DNA of 64,000 nucleotides from RBG-16-49-21 sp040768125. GTDB lineage: Bacteria > Spirochaetota > UBA4802 > UBA5550. Of this stretch, positions 52,930 through 61,281 are shown piece by piece (positions within the stretch are counted from its first letter, which is position 1; each line of letters begins with the position of its first letter). The translations under genes and the position numbers were made by a program. The notes beneath the pieces are model-generated. The model was not told where the DNA came from and made no database searches. It was given only the letters and a program-made list of their open reading frames with translations. The DNA is taken from NCBI GenBank assembly GCA_040768125.1, contig JAXGNG010000007.1, positions 1 to 64,000 on the forward strand, given 5' to 3'.

Positions 52930-53667
52930 TCACTCCTTCGTGCCGCGAAAGAGGAACTTGACCGGGTTCTTCTTGATCTCCACGGCAACGTCGTCAAGGG
53001 TCTTCGATGTCTTGCGCATGCTGCCGATGATCTCCAGGATGTCCTTCTGGGAATTCTGGATCACCCGGTTGATGCCGTTGACGCTGTCGGCCAGGCCTGT
53101 GATGAGCCGGCCGATGTCCTGGCGGCTTTCCATCGAGATCTCCCGGTAGATGGAGAGGATGGCCGTGGCCTCGCCGATGAGGGTGTTCACCCTGGCCATC
53201 ATCTCCTCGATGCTTCCCGACTCGATGCCCTCGATCACGTCCCCTTCCCGTAAAAATGCCCCCTTCTTCTCCGGGTTGCGCAGCTCCACCACGGGGTCGC
53301 CGATGACGTTCAGGTTCGTGATCACGGCGGAGCAGTCCTCGTAGAGCTCGACATCCCTGCGGATGCGGAGCTTCGCCAGGAAGTGGAGGGCCGGCTTGTA
53401 GATGGGGCGGATCTCCACCACGCGGCCGAGCTGGTAGCCCTTGATCTGCACCGGGGTCCCCTTCTTGAGCGAGGTGATGCTGTTGACCTTCACGTAAACG
53501 TCCATTGTGGAGGTGAAGAGGGAATAGCCCAGGTTCAGGAGTATGAAGACCGCGACGACGACGATGGGGATGAGGACGAAGAGCCCCACGCGGAACTCGA
53601 GCTTCCCCATGGCCCCCCTGGCAGCGGCCCAGGCCCTTCGCGGCACGTCCATGGTGAATCCTTTCAT
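52930..53667 (-). CDS. MlaD-type MCE domain protein (locus 2)
   Basis: Protein of 245 residues with a membrane anchor (about 28-50, VGLFVLIPIVVVAVFILLNL) and an MCE domain (VYVKVNSITSLKKGTPVQIK, GYQLGRVVEIR). The C-terminal helical part contains ITGLADSVNGINRVIQNSQKD and lies in the periplasm. It is the third gene of the second MCE locus (permease, ATPase-like, MCE). ATG at 53667 or 53652. Substrate unknown. Confidence 0.85.
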   Translation of the reverse strand: MKGFTMDVPRRAWAAARGAMGKLEFRVGLFVLIPIVVVAVFILLNLGYSLFTSTMDVYVKVNSITSLKKGTPVQIKGYQLGRVVEIRPIYKPALHFLAKLRIRRDVELYEDCSAVITNLNVIGDPVVELRNPEKKGAFLREGDVIEGIESGSIEEMMARVNTLIGEATAILSIYREISMESRQDIGRLITGLADSVNGINRVIQNSQKDILEIIGSMRKTSKTLDDVAVEIKKNPVKFLFRGTKE

Positions 53668-53682
53668 TTCTTCACGCGTCCT

Positions 53683-54438
53683 TCATTCGATTCTCATCGG
53701 CCCCGTCATGGAGACGCTCCGGTACTGCTGAAGGTAGGGATTGTCGGAGACGCGGTACTCGCTTCCCGTACCAGTGAAGACCAGGCGTCCTTCATACAGC
53801 ATGTACATACGGTCGCCGAAATCAAGGAATTTTTCCGGTTCGTAGGTCACGAAAACGAGCGAGCGGTCGGCGCGGGCGGCGCGCTCCTCCAGGACCTCCA
53901 TGAAGGATCGGATATTCAGGGGGGACTGGTCCACGAAGGCGTGCTCGATGATGAGGAGCTCCGGGTCGTGGACCGTGGCGCGGGCGAAGGCGGCCCGGAG
54001 GATCTCCGACCGCGTGAGTTCCACGGGGCGGGCGTGGCGCCTCCGGTAGATGCCCAGGGTCTCCATGAGGCGCGCCGCGATCTCCGCGATCTCCGCGGGA
54101 TCGTACCCCGCGTAATACTCCAGGCGCTGGGAGATGTTCTGTTCCACGTCAAGGTTCGATATGAGGCCGTAATCCCCGTGGATATACCCGATCCCGTTCC
54201 GGTAGCGCTGCCGCCCCAGGTAGTCCAGGTCGCGGATGGACCTCCCCAGGAAGTGGATATCGCCCTCGTAGCGCTCCTCCATGCCGGTCATGAGGGGGGT
54301 GAGGCTTCGGAGCCCCGAGCCCTCGATGCCGAAGAAAATCCCGTTCTCCCCGGGGGGGATAGCGAAGGAAACGCCCTCCAGGCCCTCCCCGGGGGGCTCG
54401 GGACTCCTGACGTCGATGAACTCAATGAGGGCCGCCAC
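53683..54438 (-). CDS. Degenerate ABC-ATPase-like protein of MCE locus 2 (catalytic motifs lost)
   Basis: Protein of 251 residues with the overall ABC-ATPase layout but altered catalytic motifs. Walker A position reads FGIEGSGLRS, lacking the invariant Gly-Lys-(Ser/Thr). The signature position is VELTRSEILRAAFARA instead of LSGGQ. Walker B reads LLIIEHAFVD, where the catalytic Glu position is His. The switch His of the usual VTHD is replaced in VTYEPEKF. It is GTG-initiated and located between an MlaE-like permease gene (TAA just upstream) and the MCE gene, so it occupies the ATPase slot. The reading frame is intact with normal codon use, so it is not an obvious pseudogene. Loss of ATP hydrolysis is inferred from sequence. 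Confidence 0.8.
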   Translation of the reverse strand: MAALIEFIDVRSPEPPGEGLEGVSFAIPPGENGIFFGIEGSGLRSLTPLMTGMEERYEGDIHFLGRSIRDLDYLGRQRYRNGIGYIHGDYGLISNLDVEQNISQRLEYYAGYDPAEIAEIAARLMETLGIYRRRHARPVELTRSEILRAAFARATVHDPELLIIEHAFVDQSPLNIRSFMEVLEERAARADRSLVFVTYEPEKFLDFGDRMYMLYEGRLVFTGTGSEYRVSDNPYLQQYRSVSMTGPMRIE

Positions 54439-54441
54439 CGC

Positions 54442-55251
54442 TTACTCCAGCCAGCTGAAATAGAAGAGGACCGAGACCGCCACGTTCAGCACCACGACGG
54501 AGAAGAGCGTGCGGCTTACGGCGCGCGACACGTAAATGGGTATCTCAAATTTGGAGCGCGGCTTCATCCCGTAATAGTAGCTGATGAGGGGGATCAGGAC
54601 CCCGAAGATGAGGCTCTTGATCACCGTGGCCAGGAGGTCCTTGAGGGAAAAGGCCATGGCGAGGTTCCAGAAAAAGGTGTCCAGGGGGGTGTAGACCGAA
54701 GTGAGGGAAATCAGGTACCCCCCCAGGAAGGCCGCCATATCGAAGAAGATGATGAGGGAAAAGATCGATATCGTCGAGGCGGCAATGCGGGGGACCAGGA
54801 TGTAGAGATGGGGGTCGATCCCCGCCATCTCCAGGGAGAGTATCTCCCGGCTCCACTTCTGGGTCGCGATCTGCGTGGACATGGCCGTGCCGGAAAGGCT
54901 GATCACGATGAGGGCGGTGATCAGGGGCCCGAGCTCCCGGGCGATGATGATGACCAGGAGGTTGCTGAAATACCCCTCGATGCCGAACTTCGGGAGGTTG
55001 GTGATGGCCTGAACGATGACGACCCCGCCCACGAGCATGGCGACGATGATGAGGAAGGGGAGCGCGTTGATGCCGGTGAACCGGGCCTGGCTCAGCATGA
55101 TGTTTACCAGGAACCTGAGCCGGACCACGCGGAGGGAGCGGAATGAACCGGCTATGGATGCCAGGTAGGAGGCGAAGCCCGCGAGCTCCGACCATAGCCG
55201 GATCGCGCCGGATCCCAGGCGCTCAACCGCGCGATACAGGACCGTTCCCAT
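54442..55251 (-). CDS. MlaE-type lipid transporter permease (locus 2)
   Basis: Permease of 269 residues, ATG at 55251 behind GGGGGAGAAGAA; earlier in-frame codons lack a start signal. Core motif region: ARELGPLITALIVISLSGTA followed by IATQKWSREILSLEMAGIDP. The conserved E-x-L-x-x-M-x-I element is recognisable but diverged from locus 1. Five or six membrane helices. It heads the unit with the degenerate ATPase and MCE genes. Confidence 0.88.
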   Translation of the reverse strand: MGTVLYRAVERLGSGAIRLWSELAGFASYLASIAGSFRSLRVVRLRFLVNIMLSQARFTGINALPFLIIVAMLVGGVVIVQAITNLPKFGIEGYFSNLLVIIIARELGPLITALIVISLSGTAMSTQIATQKWSREILSLEMAGIDPHLYILVPRIAASTISIFSLIIFFDMAAFLGGYLISLTSVYTPLDTFFWNLAMAFSLKDLLATVIKSLIFGVLIPLISYYYGMKPRSKFEIPIYVSRAVSRTLFSVVVLNVAVSVLFYFSWLE

Positions 55252-55448
55252 CTGTCGTTCTTCTCCCCCGGGGCCTGCCGCCGTCGCCGGCGGCGGTGCT
55301 AGTCTCGCCGGTGCCGCCGTGAAAATCAATCCCTTTTCTTTTTCGGCGGGGCGCCGCGGCGCCCCGCCGAAAAATGAAAAATTCATTGATCAATCGGGCC
55401 GCCTCCCCCCCTGTATCAGGAAACGACACCACCGTGAAAGGGGGGATC

Positions 55449-56012
55449 ATGATCTACGACCTGGGTGAGAGGAGAGTCGAATTCGCCGACGGGGACCACT
55501 TCATCGCCGAAAGCGCCGTCGTCGTCGGGTCCGTACGGATCGGGAGCGGGGTGAGCGTCTGGTTCGGCGCCGTGGCGCGGGGTGACCATGGCACGATCGA
55601 GATCGGCGACCGTACGAACATCCAGGACGGCGCGGTCCTCCACTGCGACGAGGGGCGCGACCTCATGATCGGCCGGGGGGTCACCGTGGCCCACCGGGCG
55701 ATGCTCCACGGCTGCACCGTGGGGGACGACACCCTGGTGGGCATCGGCGCCATCGTGCTGAACGGCGCCCGGATCGGGAAAAACTGCCTGGTGGGGGCCG
55801 GCGCCCTGGTGACGGGGAGCACGGTGATCCCCGACAACTCACTGGTCCTGGGGTCCCCGGCCCGGGTCGTCCGCCCCGTGACCGGGGAGGAGACCGCGGA
55901 GATCCTCGACGCCGCCGACCACTACGTGAGGAACTACCGCGACTTCAAGAAAAACCTGAGACCGCGCGGCGAAGAGGGCACCGCGGCGGCCGGGACCAAG
56001 GGAACGTTGTAA
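55449..56012 (+). CDS. Gamma-type carbonic anhydrase-like hexapeptide protein
   Basis: Left-handed beta-helix protein of 187 residues. Repeating hexapeptides (VVVGSVRIGSGVSVWFGAV, IEIGDRTNIQDGAVLHC, DDTLVGIGAIVLNGARIGKN) with metal-binding His in VLHC, VTVAHRAMLHGC. The RGD of AVARGDHG and Q of NIQDG match gamma-CA/PaaY members. ATG at 55449 after GGGGGGATC. The cofactor is probably Zn or Fe; reaction either CO2 hydration or unknown. It converges with the hemerythrin gene. Confidence 0.9.
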   Translation: MIYDLGERRVEFADGDHFIAESAVVVGSVRIGSGVSVWFGAVARGDHGTIEIGDRTNIQDGAVLHCDEGRDLMIGRGVTVAHRAMLHGCTVGDDTLVGIGAIVLNGARIGKNCLVGAGALVTGSTVIPDNSLVLGSPARVVRPVTGEETAEILDAADHYVRNYRDFKKNLRPRGEEGTAAAGTKGTL

Positions 56013-56173
56013 CTAACGTTCCGCCACTGAGACACGGAGTCAGGGAGAGTCATGGGAAAATAGTAAGGAGCGGGCTTCTTCACGTCCCCCTCGTTTCGTT
56101 ACAATCAGGGAGGCGGTTGCGACCGCACGTCTGAACATGCGGCCTCAGTGGCGATCTTTCAGGATAGCTTTTG

Positions 56174-56581
56174 TTATCCCTTCAGGAAGGGAACATAGGC
56201 CATGTCGATTGTCAGTATGTGATGCTCCCACCATTTCCTGAGCTCCCTGTCCACGTCCAGGGTAAGATAAAAATCCGCTCCCTTCGTTTTATACTCCTTC
56301 CTGAATCCCTCGAAGAGGAGCCTGAACTTCTCATGCTCCGCGCGGTGCCGGGAGAGGTCCGGGTAGTTCGCCTTCAGCATCAGCTCCTCCTCGGCGTCGA
56401 AGTGCTCCGTCACGTACCGCTCGAGGTACTCGATCATGATGACCAGCTCCGTCGTGGCCCTTGTCCTCCCCTCGTAAATGGCCAGTTCCAGGGCGTCGAA
56501 GCGCTTGAAGAGCTCCCAGTGCTGGGCGTCGATGCTTTCAATCCCGGTTTCCAGGCGGTGGTCCCAGGTAAACGATCCCAT
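56174..56581 (-). CDS. Bacteriohemerythrin
   Basis: Di-iron O2-binding protein of 135 residues. All ligand motifs are present: ESIDAQHWELF, YVTEHFDAEEELM, LSRHRAEHEKF, and WWEHHILTIDMAYVPFL. Typical of small cytoplasmic hemerythrins that sense, store or scavenge oxygen, common in anaerobes. ATG at 56581, four bases after the larA-like stop. Confidence 0.93.
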   Translation of the reverse strand: MGSFTWDHRLETGIESIDAQHWELFKRFDALELAIYEGRTRATTELVIMIEYLERYVTEHFDAEEELMLKANYPDLSRHRAEHEKFRLLFEGFRKEYKTKGADFYLTLDVDRELRKWWEHHILTIDMAYVPFLKG

Positions 56582-56585
56582 GGCG

Positions 56586-57914
56586 TCACCCCACGATCGG
56601 GTAGGTCACGCCCGGCTCGGTGAAGACCGCGACCCTGGCGCGCTTTCCCAGTTTCTTCACGCCCCGGCGGATCACGTCCTCCGGGCGCTCGCAGTGGACG
56701 AAGAACCCGAGGCTCTTCGCCATGGCGGGCGTTATCGTGGGGGCGTGAATGAAGAAGTCATACTCACGCATGAGCTGCATCGAGTAGTACACGAGGAACT
56801 TCTCCTCGGGATTCAGGCCCTTCCTGGACTTCTCGAGGACCTTCATCACCCGGGAGGCCCCGGCGATCCGGAGGACCCGCTTCGCGAGCCATAACGGTTT
56901 CGATCCCTCGGGGGGTATGATGTCGTCGAGGCCCCGCTCGGCGCGCATGCAGGACATCACGGCGCCCCCGGGCTCCAGTGCCGGCAAGGAGTTCCCCACG
57001 CAGCGCATCCCCTGCTTGAAGTTGATGTCGAAGGGATGTGAGTTGAGGATGATGCCCTCCACGCGGCGCTCCAGGCGCAGGCCCTGCTCCCGGGCGATGA
57101 AGGCGACGCCCTCCCGGTGCGACTCCACGGGATCCCCGGCGAAGGAGGCGATGATCCGCCTCTCGTGGTCGATGGCCACGTTGATGCAGAAGATCTCCGC
57201 CGGGATCATCCGCCGCACCTCCTCCAGGTCCCGGCGGAAGGAGTTATCCTCGGGCATCATGCCGACGCGGTTCACCCGGTAGGGGGGCTCGGCGAGGATC
57301 CCGTGGTGGATCCCTATGGTCTCCGCGTAGGCGACGCCGGGGAGGATGTTCTTCAGGCCGCCGCCGAAGCCGGCCCAGAGGTGCGGCTCCATGACCCCCA
57401 CGAGTATGATGAGGTCCGCGTCCTTCAGGCGGCGGTTCAGGTAGACCGGGGTGTTCCTCCCCGTGGAGCCGAAGTAATGGTGGGCGTTGAGGTCGAAGGC
57501 GTCGTGGTTCTCCCAGGTCACGGCCTTCAGGTTCTTCGGCCCCAGCTTCGCCGCCATCTCCGCCTCGGTCATGGGCGTGTGGATGCCCAGGCCGGGTATA
57601 ACCGTGACCTTCCTGGGAGTGGCCCCGGCTTTTTTCAGTGCGTCGAGGACGAGGTGGAAAAAGCGGTGCACCGGCGTGGGCCGCGTGTTGTCGTCCACGA
57701 TCACCACGACGTTCTTCCCCCGGAGGCGCAGGGAGCCCAGGGGCTTCGCGCCGGCGGGTTTCCTGAGGGACTCCCGCACCAGGGCGAGCTCGTCCGGGGC
57801 CTTTTTCGAAGCGCCCTTCTTCGCGGCCTCGCGACGCTTCGGGATGACCACGTCCCAGGTATCGGGGACCTCGAGGGGAAGCGTGCCGGGGCCCCAGGGA
57901 AGTTGAATCAGCAT
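56586..57914 (-). CDS. LarA-like nickel-pincer racemase family protein (DUF2088)
   Basis: Protein of 442 residues in the lactate racemase family. VVVIVDDNTRPTPVHRFFHL matches the LarA N-terminal domain signature; WENHDAFDLNAHHYFGSTGR and AGFGGGLKNILPGVAYAET contain His and Lys residues in the places used for the nickel-pincer cofactor and its ligands. The true substrate of most homologues is a 2-hydroxyacid but not always lactate. The cofactor genes larB, larC and larE are not in the window. ATG at 57914 with AAGGAGGAACG. Followed after four bases by hemerythrin. Confidence 0.85.
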   Translation of the reverse strand: MLIQLPWGPGTLPLEVPDTWDVVIPKRREAAKKGASKKAPDELALVRESLRKPAGAKPLGSLRLRGKNVVVIVDDNTRPTPVHRFFHLVLDALKKAGATPRKVTVIPGLGIHTPMTEAEMAAKLGPKNLKAVTWENHDAFDLNAHHYFGSTGRNTPVYLNRRLKDADLIILVGVMEPHLWAGFGGGLKNILPGVAYAETIGIHHGILAEPPYRVNRVGMMPEDNSFRRDLEEVRRMIPAEIFCINVAIDHERRIIASFAGDPVESHREGVAFIAREQGLRLERRVEGIILNSHPFDINFKQGMRCVGNSLPALEPGGAVMSCMRAERGLDDIIPPEGSKPLWLAKRVLRIAGASRVMKVLEKSRKGLNPEEKFLVYYSMQLMREYDFFIHAPTITPAMAKSLGFFVHCERPEDVIRRGVKKLGKRARVAVFTEPGVTYPIVG

Positions 57915-57987
57915 GGCGTTCCTCCTTTGATCGGGATGACCGGCGGCGGGCCGGGTCCGGTATCAGTTCAGGTGCCGGCGCGCCGCC

Positions 57988-59112
57988 TTACTCCGCGGCC
58001 CCGGCCTCCCGCAGAATCTTCGCGATATCGCCATTGTTCCGCTCCCGGGCGATCCCCAGGGCCGTCTTTCCCTTCCCGTTGCGGACCCCCGCGTCCGCCC
58101 CGGCGGCGAGGAGGAGACGGGCCGAGTCGGCGTGCCCGAAGAAGGCCGCCCAGTGGAGGGGCGTGAAGCCCCCGTCGTCCCGGCGGTTCACGTCAACGCC
58201 CTTTTCGATGAGCATCGCCACGATGGCGGCGCTCCCCCTGTTCCTGCACGCGGAGATGAGGGCGCTGTTCCCGTAGCGGTTCGCGTAGGAGGGATCGGCG
58301 CCGGCCTCGAGAAGGGCCCGGGCGACCTCCGCGCGGCCGTGGGAGCAGGCCATGATGAGGGGCGTGAGGCCCCCGACGCCCCGGTGGTTCACGTCGGCGC
58401 CCTTTTCAATGAGGAACCGGGCGATGCCGTCGTGCCCGCTGTCCACGGCCTCGATGAGGGGCGTGTTCCCCGCGGCGTTCAGGGCGTTCACGTCGGCCCC
58501 GGCGGAAAGAAGGAGCGGGACCGATTCTTCGTGCCCGGCCCCGGCGGCAAAGCTCAGGGAGACGTCCAGGTCGGCCTTCGCGTTCGTTCCCGCCCCGGCC
58601 TCGAGGAGAAGCCCCACCGTCGCCGCGTTCCCCTTCCAGGAGGCCCACATCAGGGGGGTGTAGCCGAGGCCCCGGTCCCGGTCCGTGAGGCGGGCCTTCG
58701 CGGCGACGAGGCGCGCCGCCACGCCGGCGTGCCCGTAGAAGGCGGCCCACATGAGGGAGGTCATGGAATCGGAGTCCTTCGCGTTCACGTCGGCGCCCTT
58801 CCCGATGAGAAAGGCCGCCACCTCCTCCCTGCCGCTCAAGCTCGCCCAGAGGAGGGGCGTCCGCCGGTAGTCGGGGCACGCGTCACGGAAGGTCACCCGC
58901 GCCCCCCGGGCCATGGCGCGCTTCACCCCCTCGAGGTCCCCCCCGATGGAGGCGCGGATGAGCATGGACCCCGGGTCCGTTTTCCCGGCCAGGCAGGAAT
59001 TGATCGCCGAGAGGTCCCGCCGGCGGGCCTCCTCGTCCTCCTTCGTGAGCGCCGCGACTGAGCCGGAGAACGCGAGAATGGTTGTCATGATGAGGGCGGC
59101 GGTAGCGCGCAT
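57988..59112 (-). CDS. Secreted ankyrin-repeat protein
   Basis: Protein of 374 residues with a signal peptide (about 1-21, MRATAALIMTTILAFSGSVA). About nine ankyrin repeats of 33 residues fill the rest, with consensus TPLxWA, LLxAGAD and NAxD phrases (RTPLLWASLSGREEVAAFLI, FTPLHWAAFFGHADSARLLL). Exported ankyrin proteins act as protein-binding scaffolds or toxin-immunity-like partners. The partner is unknown. Highly GC-rich codon use like the chromosome. Confidence 0.88.
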   Translation of the reverse strand: MRATAALIMTTILAFSGSVAALTKEDEEARRRDLSAINSCLAGKTDPGSMLIRASIGGDLEGVKRAMARGARVTFRDACPDYRRTPLLWASLSGREEVAAFLIGKGADVNAKDSDSMTSLMWAAFYGHAGVAARLVAAKARLTDRDRGLGYTPLMWASWKGNAATVGLLLEAGAGTNAKADLDVSLSFAAGAGHEESVPLLLSAGADVNALNAAGNTPLIEAVDSGHDGIARFLIEKGADVNHRGVGGLTPLIMACSHGRAEVARALLEAGADPSYANRYGNSALISACRNRGSAAIVAMLIEKGVDVNRRDDGGFTPLHWAAFFGHADSARLLLAAGADAGVRNGKGKTALGIARERNNGDIAKILREAGAAE

Positions 59113-59282
59113 GGGGCCTTCCTGTCCGATATCCGGAGCAGGTACACCCTACCATACAGGAAGGAGAGTTCAAGCAATTAATGGAGGCGACGCGAATGCC
59201 TCAAATAAGGAGGATGATGCGCGCCGCGCCTTCCCATCATACACGAAAAGAGACGCCGTTCCCCGGCGCCCCCGCCCCGGTC

Positions 59283-60386
59283 TCAGAGGGGGCTCCTGAT
59301 CCCCTTGAGGCGCGGGCTCGATACCTTCGTGTAGATGGAGGTGGTGGCGATGCTCCTGTGTCCCAGGAGAAGCTGGATATGCCTGATGGAAATGCCGTCC
59401 TCGAGAAGGTGCGTGGCGAAGGAGTGGCGCAGGTCGTGGGGCGAGGCCTTCTTCGCGATGCCGGCCCTCTTCAGGGCGCGCTCCAGGACCTTCTGCACGG
59501 ACCTCCCGGAGAGGGCCCCTCCCCCCCGCGCCGTGGACTGGAAGAGGTGCTCCCCCGGGTCCTTCCCCCGCATGAAGCGCGCCACGTCCTCCCGGATCTT
59601 TTCGGAGAATATCGTCACCCGGTCCTTCCTCCCCTTCCCCTCCTTGACGTGGATGGTGAGCTCATCCAGGGAGACGTCCCGCACCCTGAGGCCCAGCAGC
59701 TCCGAGAGCCTGAGCCCCGATGAATAGATGAGGGCGACCATGGTGCGGTGCTTCAGGTTGTCGATGGCCCCCAGGAGGGACCCGATCTCCTTACGGGAGA
59801 GGACCACGGGAAGGTGTTTCGACTCCCTGAGGCCCTCGACGAAGGCGAGGTCCACGCGGCGGTTCAGCACATGGCGATAATAGAACGACAGTGAAAAACG
59901 ATGGATCCGCATGGAGGAGAGGGAGAGGCCCCTACCCTCCGTCAGGTAGAGAAAGAAATCCTGGAGGTCCCGTTGCGACGCCCCCTCGATGTCCCTATTC
60001 CTGACCTCAAGGAGCCACTCGTTCGCCGCGAGAAGCGCGGAGGAATAGATCTTGATGGTCTTCCTCGAATAGCGCTTCAGTTTCAGCAGTTCCACGCATT
60101 CCTTGAACCGCGGGGGGTATCTCCGCACCGGCACGTCCCTCCCGTCCAGGGGCGACACCCGTACGACGGGGTCACTCTTAAACCTTTTCTCGATTTCAAC
60201 GAAGACCCTTCTCTTCACCATCACTTCCTCCTGGAAATACTTCCGGATGGCGATAAAATCCCCGTACCCGATATCCTTTTCATGTTCCCGAAAAAATTCC
60301 CGAATGTCCTCGTTGGAAATGTATTTCGGGTGATTCCGGTGGCGGCATGACTCCAGCAACAGGTCCAGGAAACTGTTCTTCACCAT
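59283..60386 (-). CDS. Tyrosine recombinase beside an integron-like cassette
   Basis: Integrase of 367 residues, XerA/XerC-like. Residues 1-90 form an unusual N-terminal extension; the SAM-like core-binding domain is about 90-180 (KRYSRKTIKIYSSALLAANE). Catalytic residues are present: Arg in YSSGLRLSELLGLRVRD, Lys in GKGRKDRVTIF, HDLRHSFATHLL, LLGHRSIATTSIYTKVS. The C-terminus GIRSPL resembles IntI and archaeal XerA enzymes. The region between the catalytic Lys and the HxxR box is short (about 65 residues) and lacks the roughly 35-residue insertion that marks integron integrases. It starts at 60386 and reads away from a cassette beginning at 60555, the arrangement of an integron platform. GC composition matches the chromosome. 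Confidence 0.85.
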   Translation of the reverse strand: MVKNSFLDLLLESCRHRNHPKYISNEDIREFFREHEKDIGYGDFIAIRKYFQEEVMVKRRVFVEIEKRFKSDPVVRVSPLDGRDVPVRRYPPRFKECVELLKLKRYSRKTIKIYSSALLAANEWLLEVRNRDIEGASQRDLQDFFLYLTEGRGLSLSSMRIHRFSLSFYYRHVLNRRVDLAFVEGLRESKHLPVVLSRKEIGSLLGAIDNLKHRTMVALIYSSGLRLSELLGLRVRDVSLDELTIHVKEGKGRKDRVTIFSEKIREDVARFMRGKDPGEHLFQSTARGGGALSGRSVQKVLERALKRAGIAKKASPHDLRHSFATHLLEDGISIRHIQLLLGHRSIATTSIYTKVSSPRLKGIRSPL

Positions 60387-60493
60387 AATGACATTGCCCT
60401 CCGTAATTATCCTTACGGCTTAAACGAATCAATGGACCGATTAATGAATTTTTTTTGTGATTAACAGGGAATGAATTGGGTTAAGATTTTCGA

Positions 60494-60521
60494 TTGACTT
60501 TTACTCGTCCAATAGTATCCT
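60494..60521 (+). promoter_or_regulatory. Promoter candidate facing the cassette (Pc-like)
   Basis: TTGACT (60494-60499), 16 bases, TATCCT (60516-60521). It lies between the integrase start and the cassette and points into the cassette ORF, as the Pc promoter does in integrons. Matches to consensus are 5 of 6 and 4 of 6. Confidence 0.45.
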
Positions 60522-60597
60522 TTTCTCTCTTATCCAAAATGCGACCACGGTTAGTTAGGCGCAATGTTTTGAAATATTGTTTTGATAAAATAATAAT

Positions 60598-61227
60598 ATG
60601 CCATTACAACACATTCTTATATTTATATTTTTAATAGTTGCCATTATTTTATATTTATTATTTAAATTGAAGTTTAATAAACCATATTTAAAAAAATCAC
60701 GTCCAAATAATAAAAAAATACCGCAAAAATATAATAATAATTTCAAAATTATTCATATACAAAATGTTCATATCAATGATATTAGTAAAGCTATTACGCA
60801 ATTTTGTAATCTATATAATCAGAATGATTATGCTATATTTATTCGAATGTTTTGTATTGATGATCATGAATATATATTAACATTCCCATATGATATTTCT
60901 TTTGATATATTTTGTATGTTCTTTAATTATATAACTTATCCTCATGAAATTTTCTATAAACCAACAATTTATGGATGGAATACTATTAATATTGATGATG
61001 TATGGTCCACAGACGATATGATATATAAAAATATATTTATGTATATACCCAATGATGATACCGAATATGATATGGTTTATTTAACAACATTTGATAATTT
61101 GGGATTTAAAATATCATTTAGATCAAGTCCAGCCTGCACAAAATTAGAAAATCCAATATTGGCATACAAATATCCAGAATATAATATAAATGATACGCAT
61201 AATTTTAATTATATTGATTTTAAGTAA
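60598..61227 (+). CDS. Cassette-encoded membrane-anchored protein of unknown function
   Basis: Protein of 209 residues, extremely AT-rich codons rich in Asn, Ile, Tyr and Lys, quite unlike the chromosome. One N-terminal hydrophobic helix (about 4-24, QHILIFIFLIVAIILYLLFK) then a basic, Asn-rich linker and a soluble domain (about 60-209) with FIRMFCIDDHEYILTFPYDI and IPNDDTEYDMVYLTTFDNLG. No known family recognised. Start ATG at 60598; a promoter-like element is at 60494. Its composition indicates origin in a low-GC genome. Confidence 0.7.
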   Translation: MPLQHILIFIFLIVAIILYLLFKLKFNKPYLKKSRPNNKKIPQKYNNNFKIIHIQNVHINDISKAITQFCNLYNQNDYAIFIRMFCIDDHEYILTFPYDISFDIFCMFFNYITYPHEIFYKPTIYGWNTINIDDVWSTDDMIYKNIFMYIPNDDTEYDMVYLTTFDNLGFKISFRSSPACTKLENPILAYKYPEYNINDTHNFNYIDFK

Positions 61228-61230
61228 TGT

Positions 61231-61268
61231 TTTCAAAACACTGCGCCCAACGCAGCGTAACCGCTGCG
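61231..61268 (+). repeat. 3' half of attC-like site (R'' core plus hairpin)
   Basis: TTTCAAAACACTGCGCCCAAC (61231-61251, read as two parts around GCGCCCAAC) followed by hairpin CGCAGCG-TAAC-CGCTGCG (61251-61268). The 5' half of the same site is at 60554-60574. Only four bases separate the ORF stop from this site, as is usual in compact cassettes. Confidence 0.7.
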
Positions 61269-61281
61269 ATGCTAAAAATAA

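Larger units (their letters stand above)
60555..61268 (+). mobile_element. Integron-type gene cassette (714 bp, one ORF, split attC-like site)
   Basis: The unit begins after G60554 with TTAGGCGC and ends with the hairpin ending in CGCTGCG at 61268. Its ends are inverted repeats: 60554-60574 and 61231-61251 match in 19 of 21 positions. Joining end 61268 to start 60555 rebuilds a palindrome with 27-base arms (25 complementary) around a TAAC loop. It contains the canonical attC core sites GCCCAAC (RYYYAAC) and GTTAGGC (GTTRRRY), with the join falling exactly at the G|TT crossover. The interior is very AT-rich and carries one ORF on the plus strand, read away from the integrase. These are the hallmarks of an integron cassette. 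I see no typical GTTRRRY at the right junction, where another mobile element abuts. Confidence 0.75.

Noticed and set aside
53383..55146. Open frame of 587 codons antisense to the second MCE locus
   Set aside because: Spans three real minus-strand genes and their boundaries with no family-like sequence.
59283..60386. Canonical integron integrase IntI
   Set aside because: The C-terminus is similar but the roughly 35-residue IntI-specific insertion before the HxxR box is absent, so I call it only a tyrosine recombinase next to a cassette.
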